Origin: an uncultured Nitrospirota bacterium
GTDB lineage: Bacteria; Nitrospirota; Nitrospiria; Nitrospirales; UBA8639
Length of the DNA: 64,000 nt
NCBI GenBank assembly: GCA_937139405.1
Contig: CAKZPV010000001.1
Coordinates: 97,186 to 161,185, forward strand
Reading direction: 5' to 3'
Made by a program: the position numbers and the translations under genes. Below the pieces are notes generated by a model. That model did not search any database. It was given only the letters and a program-made list of their open reading frames with translations, and was not told the DNA's origin. Position 1 is the first letter of the stretch. Every line of letters begins with the position of its first letter. Shown piece by piece: positions 8,702 to 17,378 of this stretch.

Positions 8702-10558
8702 TTATTTGGTCAGGTTAGGGCCGCGGTGTGCAGCTGGACTTTGAGGGTCGATTGGTGTTGAAAGGTTAGAGGATTCGGGAGCGGTCGTTGACTCTTCAAT
8801 TTCGGTAAGTGTCAGATCCTTTGAGAGCACTTGGTGAACACCACCCGAGGTTTCTATAACGTGATAAAATTTCCCAGATGGTGTGGCGTCTATCTGAATG
8901 GAGCCATAACCTGGGAGGCGGACTTGGACGTTTTTCCTCACTTTCAATGGGGAATAGGCGTAAACCAGCCATTCTCGGTCGGGGGCCTTTCCAAGAACCC
9001 GAGCCATCGAGAAGACTGGGAGTTCGGTGTTAAGCTTCCAAGGGCGGATTGGGTCAAGATTTGTATCTAAGAGAAACCAACGATTGGCACCTTGATACTC
9101 CTTGAGCAAGTTCTCTTGGTAGGGATGCTGATAACCCAGGTTGGCAACCAATTGGCTCCGTCTCCAGAATTTTTTGAGCGTCGGGTTTGTGTGTACTCGG
9201 TCCACGACTTCCACGACAGCTAGAAAATAGGACTCTGCGTTCGTCAATGTATCTTTCGACCAGCGATATTCTCGTACGACCCTTGGCTGTAAGAGCCACA
9301 TGCCGAATTGCACCATCCCCCCGTAGCGCTCAGGGCTAAATGTTTGCCCGAGCCCAGCATAGAACTTTCGCTTGTCATTTTCTTTTGACGGCTCATGTCC
9401 ATCCCAAGTAGATATCTCAAACCAGAAGCGTGGATTCGACCGGTACGCTTCGTCGAGCATAAATACCCAATTCATTGTTTCGATCTGCGGGCTCCATACC
9501 GCAAAGTCGGTACTCTTGTCCCAGTTGTTGACATAGTAGGGTGCTGATGCACCGTCCCATGCATACCACCACGGTGTAAGACGATCAGGAATATGAAGGG
9601 CAATCTTCCCCCAATCACGGTACCGACCATAAGTGCGTGTTGGAAAGGCATTATAGCCGATAAAGCGTGCGTTCTTTCTCCAGCGTTCGTGAGTCAATCC
9701 TTCTCGCATTCCATCCTGTAATGCGCGGTAATGTGTAATCCATTCATCGCCTACAGTCTTCCGTTTGTGAAGCTCTGTGGTGTTTCGACCGTAAGTAGCA
9801 CGGTATCGAGAGGAAATCCATGCTTCCGTCCACTTTAGCTTCGTATGCTCATTGTTGGAGACAAACAGGACCAACGGAGGGTTAGGGTACCATTCCTGAA
9901 GTTTTTTCATTGTGACACTTGAAGTTACCTTTTTCCCTACTTCCCACCACGGACCGAGGGAGCTAAATGGTGAAACCTTCTTTAGGATTTGCCCATTCAG
10001 GCCTACAACATTAGGGTTCTTGTCAGGTGGTAAATAGAGATATGCTTGACTGTCTGTTAGAGGGCGTTCCCACTGCGAGCTCAAAAACGATATAGGTAAG
10101 TTTAGGCCTGAAGCCTTTTGTAACGGCTTTTTGTAGTATTCAGCGCCAAGCTTTGGGGTATAGTGTTCAGGAAGTTGAAACCACGGCAGGATGTGGTGTC
10201 CCTTTTCAATTAACTGCAATTGGTATGAGGGGTTAAAGCCTCCAGGTGATGAACCGGTACTCCAGTGGCCAGCTAATGGGAGAGGGTGGCCAAGATCACT
10301 ATTATTTGAAAGCATTGATTCAAATCGTATTTCTTCTGCCACCGACAAAGGGTTGGGCTTAATGTTGGGCTCGTCAGGCGGCATGCTGTTGCCTGGGGCC
10401 GTCTCAGGTTTTAGCAATGGCGGCTCCAGGGAAACACTTCCTGCTATAACTTTTGTGAACACTACTGTAGTTACAGTGCCGACAAATGTTAACAATGCTA
10501 CGGTCACAGAGCCGACGAATAAGATGCTCAATATAATTTGGAATTTACTTTTTACCAT
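8702..10558 (-). CDS. Large secreted or membrane-anchored protein of unknown function, possibly a glycoside-hydrolase-like fold
   Basis: 618 residues. An N-terminal hydrophobic segment (about 8-40) is either an uncleaved signal anchor or a long signal peptide, followed by a Pro-rich linker. The body is rich in Trp, Tyr and His with repeated motifs such as WWYAWDGASAPYYVNNWD, DEAYRSNPRFWFEISTWDGHEP and a C-terminal beta-rich part (about 540-600). This composition, with several Asp/Glu-Trp pairs and a predicted alpha/beta core, recalls TIM-barrel glycosidases followed by a beta-sandwich domain, but I cannot assign a family or catalytic residues. It lies between a glycan-synthesis cluster and an exosortase-type export locus, so a role in processing extracellular polysaccharide is reasonable speculation. 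The ATG at 10558 is the natural start. Confidence 0.6.
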   Translation of the reverse strand: MVKSKFQIILSILFVGSVTVALLTFVGTVTTVVFTKVIAGSVSLEPPLLKPETAPGNSMPPDEPNIKPNPLSVAEEIRFESMLSNNSDLGHPLPLAGHWSTGSSPGGFNPSYQLQLIEKGHHILPWFQLPEHYTPKLGAEYYKKPLQKASGLNLPISFLSSQWERPLTDSQAYLYLPPDKNPNVVGLNGQILKKVSPFSSLGPWWEVGKKVTSSVTMKKLQEWYPNPPLVLFVSNNEHTKLKWTEAWISSRYRATYGRNTTELHKRKTVGDEWITHYRALQDGMREGLTHERWRKNARFIGYNAFPTRTYGRYRDWGKIALHIPDRLTPWWYAWDGASAPYYVNNWDKSTDFAVWSPQIETMNWVFMLDEAYRSNPRFWFEISTWDGHEPSKENDKRKFYAGLGQTFSPERYGGMVQFGMWLLQPRVVREYRWSKDTLTNAESYFLAVVEVVDRVHTNPTLKKFWRRSQLVANLGYQHPYQENLLKEYQGANRWFLLDTNLDPIRPWKLNTELPVFSMARVLGKAPDREWLVYAYSPLKVRKNVQVRLPGYGSIQIDATPSGKFYHVIETSGGVHQVLSKDLTLTEIEESTTAPESSNLSTPIDPQSPAAHRGPNLTK

Positions 10559-10665
10559 ACAAATTCACGCCTGCTTAGAGCTTCTCAAATTTAGCCTTTG
10601 GCATTTTCTTAATGCAAGGTTTCGTTATTTGTTGAGCATGGGGGATGTGTTTATTCTGGCAGACG

Positions 10666-11070
10666 TTAAATTCGTGACCTATCTACCGTGTTGGAGACAA
10701 TGATAGCGTGGTAAGGATAATCAAAATACGTGAGATCAACTTGAAGGTGCAACAAGGGAAGGCTGTTTCTCTTGCTAGAGGGTTTGTTGCACCGGACAAT
10801 GGAACTTTTGGCCACTGGCGTGCGGAATCTTATCTCAACCTTGGACATTCCAGGCCTTGAAGCCTTTGTTCTGTTTGTTTGGTAAGCCTCCTTAGAGTGG
10901 AGGTTTGATAGAGGGTTGGTCGTCAAGATCTTGTACCGAATGAGTTGATCTCCAGGAGGCTTGTGCCTGGCAGGGTAAAGTATGATATCGGAGTTACCGA
11001 AAATTAGATCCAGACTCTCATATATCTCTACTTGACTGCTTTGAGAATAGGCTGAGCTGTCCATCGGCAT
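10666..11070 (-). CDS. Doubtful hypothetical ORF
   Basis: A 134-residue minus-strand ORF upstream of the large secreted-protein gene. The product has no signal peptide, membrane segment or recognisable motif, and its composition (many Ser, Lys, Pro, Arg) gives no support for a folded domain. No good ribosome site precedes its start. It may be a remnant or a chance ORF. Confidence 0.2.
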   Translation of the reverse strand: MPMDSSAYSQSSQVEIYESLDLIFGNSDIILYPARHKPPGDQLIRYKILTTNPLSNLHSKEAYQTNRTKASRPGMSKVEIRFRTPVAKSSIVRCNKPSSKRNSLPLLHLQVDLTYFDYPYHAIIVSNTVDRSRI

Positions 11071-11133
11071 GAAGACTTTTGTCGGTGAAATTCAATGGTC
11101 TCATGAAATTTAGGCTTTTACCTTTTGACATTA

Positions 11134-11162
11134 TTGACATTGTATTTTATTCAGTCTATGAT
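11134..11162 (+). promoter_or_regulatory. Sigma-70-like promoter for the PEP-CTERM protein gene
   Basis: TTGACA at 11134-11139 and TATGAT at 11157-11162, separated by 17 bp, in an AT-rich stretch. A second TTGACA lies ten bases upstream (11125-11130), giving a tandem TTGACAT repeat. A start near 11169 would give a long leader of about 210 nt before the ATG at 11381. Confidence 0.5.
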
Positions 11163-11214
11163 CTGTTTCTTTATATATACGTTTGCGTTCTATTTATAGG
11201 GTTTTTTCTTCATT

Positions 11215-11248
11215 TTCATACTCTTTATCACTCTTCTTCATACTCTTT
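11215..11248 (+). repeat. 12-bp direct repeat in the leader of the PEP-CTERM gene
   Basis: TTCATACTCTTT occurs at 11215-11226 and again at 11237-11248, starts 22 bp apart (about two helical turns), with a partial third copy after it. It lies downstream of the proposed promoter and could be an operator or a leader RNA element. Confidence 0.45.
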
Positions 11249-11327
11249 CATAACTTAATTTTTTTCAGGCTTACTTCAACTCGTTTTACATTGGTAACTT
11301 GCTAAAAGGTGCGGGCTGGCTTAACCG

Positions 11328-11361
11328 TTTGAGCCTTTAGTGTTAGTTACGTGGGCTCAAA
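11328..11361 (+). repeat. Inverted repeat just before the PEP-CTERM ribosome site
   Basis: TTTGAGCC (11328-11335) and GGCTCAAA (11354-11361) are perfect complements around an 18-nt loop, ending 8 bp before the AGGAGG at 11369-11374. In the mRNA this hairpin would sit beside the ribosome site and could affect translation or stability. Confidence 0.5.
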
Positions 11362-11380
11362 TATCCATAGGAGGATTGCT

Positions 11381-12013
11381 ATGTCGAAGCTGCCTGCGAA
11401 GGTGTTTTTGTTATCTTTAGTTGTAGTATTGGCTTTCTTGCCACTTCATGCAGCTCAAGCCGCGCTTGTTGTCACCGCTCCAGGTGGCGTGACTATGGTG
11501 GACGGTAGTGGTGACGGAAATGTTGTTCCCTTCGCCATAGAATTTGCGGTGGGGGTAAATTCCCTCCCGTTTGACTTTGGCCATGTTGATAACATGGGGG
11601 TTTTTCAATCGATCCTGACCGTGCCCTCTTTGACTGGACCCTTCGGCTTTGGTTCAACTTCCGTCTCTGGGACAACAACGTTTCTTGCCGGGCAGGTTGT
11701 GGATTTTGCACTCAGTAATGGAACTGATGTGTTTTCCATTTCAGATCCGCTCGTGGATTATGCTGATTTAACTTTTGATACGCCGATAACTGGTGGAGTT
11801 CCCGACCCGTATTACAATAGCCTTACGATTAATTGGAATTCGGCAAACATTGGGCCAGGACTTCCTGGGTTGTTTACCACTGCGACATTTCTTAATGCTG
11901 GAGGGAACGCCGACGGGTTTGCACCAGTTCCCATTCCACCTGCTGCTTTGCTGTTTGGGTCTGGCCTCATTGGCCTCATCGGGATAGCCAGGAGAAGTTT
12001 GTTTGCTAAGTAA
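11381..12013 (+). CDS. PEP-CTERM (VPxPxA-type) sorting-signal protein
   Basis: 210 residues. An N-terminal signal peptide (about 1-27, ending AAQA) is followed by a Gly/Thr/Phe-rich, probably beta-structured body. The C-terminus is a clear exosortase sorting signal: VPIPPAALLFGSGLIG, a hydrophobic span, then IARR and a short basic tail. Such proteins are exported, cleaved and anchored by an EpsH-type exosortase and are thought to join the extracellular matrix. ATG 11381 is chosen over GTG 11351 because AGGAGG lies 6 bp before it and the signal peptide then starts cleanly. The gene stands alone in front of the exosortase-associated export locus, which probably handles it. A role as an abundant surface protein is inference. 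Confidence 0.85.
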   Translation: MSKLPAKVFLLSLVVVLAFLPLHAAQAALVVTAPGGVTMVDGSGDGNVVPFAIEFAVGVNSLPFDFGHVDNMGVFQSILTVPSLTGPFGFGSTSVSGTTTFLAGQVVDFALSNGTDVFSISDPLVDYADLTFDTPITGGVPDPYYNSLTINWNSANIGPGLPGLFTTATFLNAGGNADGFAPVPIPPAALLFGSGLIGLIGIARRSLFAK

Positions 12014-12595
12014 TTCTGGTCATTATAGTGTAGTTGTTGGATATCTACATTATTTCTATTCCAAGGTTTAGAAGAGTAGCTTCGTTTAGTAGTGTGGTAT
12101 TTAGAATGGGACATAAATAGGGAAATCGTTCATCAGTCATAAGGGGGAAAAGTTTTTATTTTTTCCGTCTGATAAAAAAGCAAGGATCGCATCAGGCCTA
12201 ATGTATGTTGTTGGTTTGTGTGTGAAAGTCGTTGGGTTTGTTCCATTCCACCACTTATCCCATTCGTTCATTTCTCATGTATTAGTCATTAAAAAAATAG
12301 GATATACGTATACTTTAGCAAGAGTCTAATTTCCCCCTCGTGATGATGGTTCTCTCCTGTTTTCTGTCTCTCGCCATTTCGTTCAACGACGGTATCATCA
12401 CACCTGCCCCCCACAGTCATATTCTTTGCATATTTCTCAACTGCTTAAACATGACACACCAAAATTATTCCGCATGAATATTTTTTTAAAATTTATGAAT
12501 GTTGGTTGTTTCGAAGCAGTGTGTTTGCCACACATGAGTGAATTTTCTGGTTCGGGGCTCCATCTTCAATGGCAACATACTGGGATGGAGGCACC
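12014..12595. other. AT-rich intergenic region before the export locus
   Basis: About 580 bp without a supported gene. Near 12150-12175 there is a G5A4 run followed by a T-rich stretch able to form a weak hairpin, a possible terminator for the PEP-CTERM gene. The promoter of the TPR lipoprotein gene should lie here, but I do not see a convincing sigma-54 (GG-N10-GC) or sigma-70 match. Confidence 0.35.
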
Positions 12596-15007
12596 ATGAA
12601 GGGGCAAATGTATGTGGGGCATGTTGTTATTCTGAGGTGGGGGTTGATGTGGTTTCCTCTTTTCCTGTTGTTTTTGAGTGGGTGTGGGAGTCCAGAGGAA
12701 CGCAAAGGGTACTACGTTGAGCAAGCCCAGGAGTATTTGGCCGACGGGAACTATCCTAAAGCTAGAGTGGCATTGAAGAACGCTGTCAGAATTGATCCAA
12801 AAGATACTCACGCCATTTTCCTTTTGGCGCACGTCGCAGAAAAGGAAGAAAGCTGGCAACAAGCCTTTCGCTTGTATCTCAGAATTGTGGAATTGGAACC
12901 AACTCACCGTCGAGCGTCGACACGGGTGGCACGCTTTTATTTAGCTGGAAAGGTGACAGAGCAGGTTGCTGAAATGGCAGATGAGTTGTTGTCGCGTGAT
13001 CCTCAAGACGCCTTTGGCGAATCGCTGCAAGCGGCAGTGTTGTCATTAAATGGGGAGAAGAACGCCGCATTGGCCAAGGCCGAAGCGGTTCTTGACCGAA
13101 CACCCACAGAGGCGGATACCTTAATTGTGTTAGCGGCAGTGTTGGCCTCAAATGATGAGCATCAAAAGGCTCACTCCCTATTACAGAGAGGTTTACTCGT
13201 TCAGCCTGATAATGTAGATCTTCTTAATTACCTGGCCACGACCTATGTCGGACAGGGTGCGTTCCAAGATGCGGGAAGGGTCTTTCTCCAATTGCTCAAC
13301 CTCGAGCCGACCTCCTTCAAACATCGCAACAATTTGGCGATGATCTATCAGCAACTCAAAAAAACCAATCAAGCTGTCGTCCTTTTGCGAGAGGGAGTTG
13401 AGCTTGATCCGACCAATGAAACTCGATGGAATAGTCTGATTCAGCATACAGAATCTGATCAGCGTGGATTGTTAATAGAGGAAGCTCTGGAAACCCTTCC
13501 GCATTCGATGATGCTTCGATTTTCTTTGGCTAAGCACTACGAAAAACATCAGGAAAGCGACAGGGCCCGCGCGCTTTACGAAGCTATTGTGTCGGAGGAG
13601 GAGCAACGTGGCCAAGGGCTGAAGGCCGAAGTGCAATTGGCCAAACTGGATTTTGTTGAGCAAAAGCAGGATTTAGCACAGATGCGTGTGGAAAAAGTCC
13701 TTCAAGAAAACCCCAGGCAATTCGATGCCTTGTTGCTAAAAGGAAAGATGGCCTTGGCCCAAAAGCAGGGGAAAGAGGCGGTTAGGGCGTTCCGAGTCGT
13801 TCAAAAGGATATGCCCAATCATAGCGGCATCCAGAGCTTTCTTGGGCAAGGACATTTGTTATCTGGAGAGTTTGAGCTGGCTCAAGAAAACTTCCAGAAA
13901 GCGGTGGGACTCAATTCCCGACAATTTGACGCCTACAAGGCCTTGGCCCGCCTCTCCACTCGGAAGGGAAATCTTCAAGAAGCGCAAGGCTACTTGGAGT
14001 CCATTCTTGAGGCGGTGCCGACTCATGTGGAAACTCTCTGGTCTTTATTCGAAATACACTTGGCTCAACAACAGTGGTCACGTGCCAGTGAGACCATCTC
14101 ACGGATGCAAAAAGCCGGAGGGTTGCCGTACCAAGTTGATCTAGCCAAAGGCCTCATGGCAGCGGCACGCAAGCAGTGGGATCTGGCAGTTCAAGCCTTT
14201 CACCGTGCACACCAGGCCCAACCCGATGACTTAGCCCCGCTGGCGGCATTGGTAAAAGTCGAATTTGGACGACATCAGCCCGAACAGGCGAAACGCTATT
14301 TGAAAAAAGTACTTGAAGAACATTCCGATCACCCGTTTGCGTCGGGCCTTCTTGGAGCGGTCTTCGTGCAACTGAAAGATATGCCTTCCGCTCTTTTAGC
14401 TCTTCAAAGGCAAACCCAAATCAATCCTGCTTGGGTCGAACCCTGGAAGGATTGGGCCTCGTTGAAATGGGCACAGGGTAAAAAAGCCGAGGCATTAGAT
14501 GTTCTTACGAGAGCCTTAACGCACAATTCGAATTCCCCAGCGTTGTTGAATTCCTTGGCTTCTTACTCTCAAGCGGATCAGAAGATTGATTCTGCCATTG
14601 GGGCATATGAAACCATTCTTGGTGATAATCCGACCGACGTCTTGGCTGCGAACAATTTAGCGTATTTGTTAGCGGATAAACGTGGGGATCAACAGAGTTT
14701 GGAAAAAGCTTTAACCTTAACTCGGGACTTTGAATCTAAAACAGAGAATCCGTTCTTGCTCGACACCCTCGCCTGGGTGTATTACAAGATGGGGCACCAC
14801 AAGGAGGCTGCAAGTGTCTTGCGAAAAGCACTTGTCAAAGCCCCTGATCATCCGTTGATGAATTATCATTTCGGGTTGCTCATCCTCGAAGCTGGGGATC
14901 AACCCACCGCTCAAAAACACCTGGAAAAATCCCTACAAGGCGGGCAGAAATTTGAAGGCTTTGAAGAAGCGCGTCGTCTCGTAGCCGAATTTCAACATTC
15001 TTTTTAA
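12596..15007 (+). CDS. prsT: TPR-repeat lipoprotein of the PEP-CTERM/exosortase-A system (PrsT-like)
   Basis: About 803 residues. A signal peptide ends in the lipobox LSGC (Cys about 30), so the protein is a lipoprotein. The rest is a long series of tetratricopeptide repeats, e.g. AQEYLADGNYPKARVALKNAVRIDP and several LxxxPxxxDAL units, forming a superhelix for protein contacts. Length and layout match TIGR02917, the TPR lipoprotein encoded with exosortase A loci. It probably scaffolds envelope parts of the polysaccharide export machine. Start ATG 12596 has GGAGG four bases upstream; ATG 12569, 12608 and 12647 are alternatives. It is first in a plus-strand run reaching 21684, with only 14 bp to the exporter gene. 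Confidence 0.85.
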   Translation: MKGQMYVGHVVILRWGLMWFPLFLLFLSGCGSPEERKGYYVEQAQEYLADGNYPKARVALKNAVRIDPKDTHAIFLLAHVAEKEESWQQAFRLYLRIVELEPTHRRASTRVARFYLAGKVTEQVAEMADELLSRDPQDAFGESLQAAVLSLNGEKNAALAKAEAVLDRTPTEADTLIVLAAVLASNDEHQKAHSLLQRGLLVQPDNVDLLNYLATTYVGQGAFQDAGRVFLQLLNLEPTSFKHRNNLAMIYQQLKKTNQAVVLLREGVELDPTNETRWNSLIQHTESDQRGLLIEEALETLPHSMMLRFSLAKHYEKHQESDRARALYEAIVSEEEQRGQGLKAEVQLAKLDFVEQKQDLAQMRVEKVLQENPRQFDALLLKGKMALAQKQGKEAVRAFRVVQKDMPNHSGIQSFLGQGHLLSGEFELAQENFQKAVGLNSRQFDAYKALARLSTRKGNLQEAQGYLESILEAVPTHVETLWSLFEIHLAQQQWSRASETISRMQKAGGLPYQVDLAKGLMAAARKQWDLAVQAFHRAHQAQPDDLAPLAALVKVEFGRHQPEQAKRYLKKVLEEHSDHPFASGLLGAVFVQLKDMPSALLALQRQTQINPAWVEPWKDWASLKWAQGKKAEALDVLTRALTHNSNSPALLNSLASYSQADQKIDSAIGAYETILGDNPTDVLAANNLAYLLADKRGDQQSLEKALTLTRDFESKTENPFLLDTLAWVYYKMGHHKEAASVLRKALVKAPDHPLMNYHFGLLILEAGDQPTAQKHLEKSLQGGQKFEGFEEARRLVAEFQHSF

Positions 15008-15021
15008 GAAAAGGATACTAT

Positions 15022-15690
15022 ATGGCTCAAGTGTATCTGGCCTTTTCCTTTCCAAGGCTCTCTTGTTTTCTTAGTCATCGGAATTTGCAGTATGTGGTGA
15101 TATGTCTCGTGGGTTTCCAGGCATTTGGTCTGACCCTAGTGGATGTATCCCGAGCCCAATCCTCTGCTGGTGAGGATGAGATTCTTTCCACGTTCTCCCC
15201 TAATGAATCGAGCTATCAAATTGGCCCTGAAGATATTTTGCAAATTTCGGTGTGGAAAGATGAAATTCTTTCTCGTGAAGTTATCGTCCGTCCTGATGGC
15301 TATATTACTTTTCCTTTGATCGGCGAGGTGAGTGCGGAAGGTCGCTCTGTTGGAAGCTTGGCGAAGGAAATGGATAAGCGACTGACAAAATTTGTATCAG
15401 ATCCACGGATTACGATTGGCGTTTCTCAAGTAAACAGTTTTAAGATTTTTGTGATTGGCAAAGTGAATAAGCCTGGCGGATTTCAAATTGGTCAATATAC
15501 GGATGTGATGCAAGCGTTAAGTTTAGCGGGGGGAATGACGCCATTTGCCCGCGAAGGGTCGGTTAAAATCTTACGACGTAACAAAGAGCGTCAAGTCACC
15601 TTTCCTTTTGATTATAGTGATGTGTTGAAAGGGGAAAATCTTGAGCAGAACATTGTGTTGCAACGAGGTGATATCGTCATGGTGCCGTAG
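15022..15690 (+). CDS. Polysaccharide export protein, exosortase-A-system type (Wza-like)
   Basis: 222 residues. A hydrophobic signal region (about 28-48, ending SRAQ) is followed by a Poly_export domain (about 65-140: YQIGPEDILQISVWKD, VRPDGYITFPLIGEV) and a SLBB domain (about 148-222: FFVIGKVNKPGG-type motif, read here as KIFVIGKVNKPGGF). This is the compact TIGR03027-type outer-membrane auxiliary protein that forms the polysaccharide exit channel or its periplasmic part. It starts 14 bp after the TPR lipoprotein gene and is probably co-transcribed. The ATG at 15022 has AAGGAT a few bases upstream. Confidence 0.9.
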   Translation: MAQVYLAFSFPRLSCFLSHRNLQYVVICLVGFQAFGLTLVDVSRAQSSAGEDEILSTFSPNESSYQIGPEDILQISVWKDEILSREVIVRPDGYITFPLIGEVSAEGRSVGSLAKEMDKRLTKFVSDPRITIGVSQVNSFKIFVIGKVNKPGGFQIGQYTDVMQALSLAGGMTPFAREGSVKILRRNKERQVTFPFDYSDVLKGENLEQNIVLQRGDIVMVP

Positions 15691-16172
15691 GGCTTAGAAA
15701 CTTGATTTTTATCATTCAGACTAATGTCTAGTGAGTAGAGCGCGTGTGAGTTTCGCTTTCGTCCTCCCCTCAAGTATTTATCGGGGATCCATCGGGAAGC
15801 AAAACCGTCTGTTTGCTCGACAGACACGTCGCACGCGCGATGGAGGCTGACTGATGCACGTAACAGGGCCCTCCCATACTCAGAGAACAAGGACCTCGAA
15901 AGATCTCGTAAAAAGCCCAGATTTTTTTGACCTTGGCATTGATCCTTGTCATGCTTCAGGATGACATCCACAGATTGTTTGTCTAGTGCGTTAAGGGTGA
16001 AATTAAAGTGATTGTGCCTATGGATGCAAGAGGGCGTTGAAGCCGTTGGATCTTGGGTGCAGTGAATTGAATTTGAAACAGGGGGGGATTTGTTTGACGA
16101 ATTGTTTTCACGCTTAATTTCTGACTGAGGCATGAGGACAAGTTTTCCCACGTTGTACGCAAATTGTCTCTA
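15691..16172. other. Intergenic gap inside the export locus
   Basis: About 480 bp between the exporter and the outer-membrane barrel gene. The only long ORF is on the minus strand and antisense in character. I see no gene, clear terminator or conserved RNA. The gap suggests a second promoter for the downstream genes. Confidence 0.4.
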
Positions 16173-17366
16173 ATGTGCAGGTCTTTCTATTTTCGATTGG
16201 TGTTGGTGTTTTGTGTTTGTGCATGTAGCTTTAGCGGTACTTCAACTACTTTTGGAGCGCAATGGTCTGTTGAGCCGCGGCTTCGAAGTGAAGGCCAATT
16301 TAAGGATAATCTCCTATTAACGACTCTTTCCCATCATTCTGTGTGGGCGATGAAGATCAGTCCTAGTGTCGGTATGAGTTACGCCACAGAGATCTTGAAC
16401 CTTAAGGGTAGTCCAAAATTTGAGTACGTCCGCTACTTTAGTCGGGACCCAATCGAGAAGACGTTTAATAATTATTATTTCCCTTTTTCCGGGTCGCACC
16501 GCACCGAAGTGGATCGCTTGGGTCTTGATGTGGCCATTAATCGGGATAATGCGTTGATCAGTGAATTGGATGAAACGGGTCTCGTGACCAATTTCACCCC
16601 TCGTAATTTCAGAAATGTTCGAGGAGGCTGGGATCGATCCGTCACAGAACGAACGACGTTGAAGAGTAGCTATCAGTTTACCGATGTGAGCTATGATCGG
16701 GCACGTGGTTCCAATTTGTTCGCCTATCAGGCACATACTGGAACGGTCGGGGCCGCCTATCAGTGGACAGAAGAAACGAGCTTTCACAGTACCGCGTGGT
16801 ATACGAACTATCATGTGCCGCAGAATGGATTTCGCTCTCAAGCTCCCGGACTTGAACTTGGATTTTCTCAACGGATGTCCGAAACATTTTCCATTTCCGG
16901 TTCTGGTGGATTACGGTATGTTTGGACCACTTTTCCTGTGAATGGGCAGAGCCGAAAAAATACTGATCTGACGTGGTTGTTTAATGTGTCTCTGGATAGA
17001 GAATGGGAACGTTCGCATATAACCGTTCGATATAGCCGAACTCTGAATCCCTCCGGGCTTGGCATCTTATTTGTGACTGATCGCGTGGATCTAGGTGTGA
17101 ATCATCAACTAACGCATGCCTTGAGCATATCTCTGCGAGGCACGTTTTCTGATAATGATACGGTCGGGTCTTCATCTGACAGCCGTGGGATAGTCAATTC
17201 ACGATATTGGCAAGTCGGTCCAACCATTTCCTGGCGAGTCACAGAATATTGGTCGTTTGATCTTTCCTATGACTATGTCCGCCTTGAAGGCAAGACGACT
17301 GCCGAGTCGAACGCTGTGATCATGGGACTAACGTATACGTGGCCGAAATGGGCAGTCTCTCGATAA
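16173..17366 (+). CDS. Outer-membrane beta-barrel protein of the PEP-CTERM system (TIGR03016-like)
   Basis: 397 residues. A hydrophobic signal peptide (about 6-28) precedes alternating amphipathic strands rich in Trp, Tyr, Ser and Thr through to the C-terminus, ending in an aromatic-rich strand (VIMGLTYTWPKW). The pattern is that of an outer-membrane barrel, and size and place match the TIGR03016 proteins found beside exosortase A polysaccharide genes. It may serve as the outer-membrane pore or anchor for the polymer. I take ATG 16173; a TTG three codons upstream is open too, and neither has a strong ribosome site. It is followed 12 bp later by the chain-length gene. Confidence 0.75.
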   Translation: MCRSFYFRLVLVFCVCACSFSGTSTTFGAQWSVEPRLRSEGQFKDNLLLTTLSHHSVWAMKISPSVGMSYATEILNLKGSPKFEYVRYFSRDPIEKTFNNYYFPFSGSHRTEVDRLGLDVAINRDNALISELDETGLVTNFTPRNFRNVRGGWDRSVTERTTLKSSYQFTDVSYDRARGSNLFAYQAHTGTVGAAYQWTEETSFHSTAWYTNYHVPQNGFRSQAPGLELGFSQRMSETFSISGSGGLRYVWTTFPVNGQSRKNTDLTWLFNVSLDREWERSHITVRYSRTLNPSGLGILFVTDRVDLGVNHQLTHALSISLRGTFSDNDTVGSSSDSRGIVNSRYWQVGPTISWRVTEYWSFDLSYDYVRLEGKTTAESNAVIMGLTYTWPKWAVSR

Positions 17367-17378
17367 GGTGATGACCTG

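Noticed and set aside
11314..11335. Possible sigma-54 promoter (TGGC followed by TTTGA) before the PEP-CTERM gene
   Set aside because: The invariant GC of the -12 element is missing, and a sigma-70-type promoter with 17-bp spacing is present further upstream. Exosortase loci do use sigma-54 in other bacteria, but the match here is too poor.
15691..16172. Minus-strand ORF as a gene in the gap of the export locus
   Set aside because: It overlaps the end of the exporter gene on the opposite strand, has no ribosome site and no recognisable protein features.
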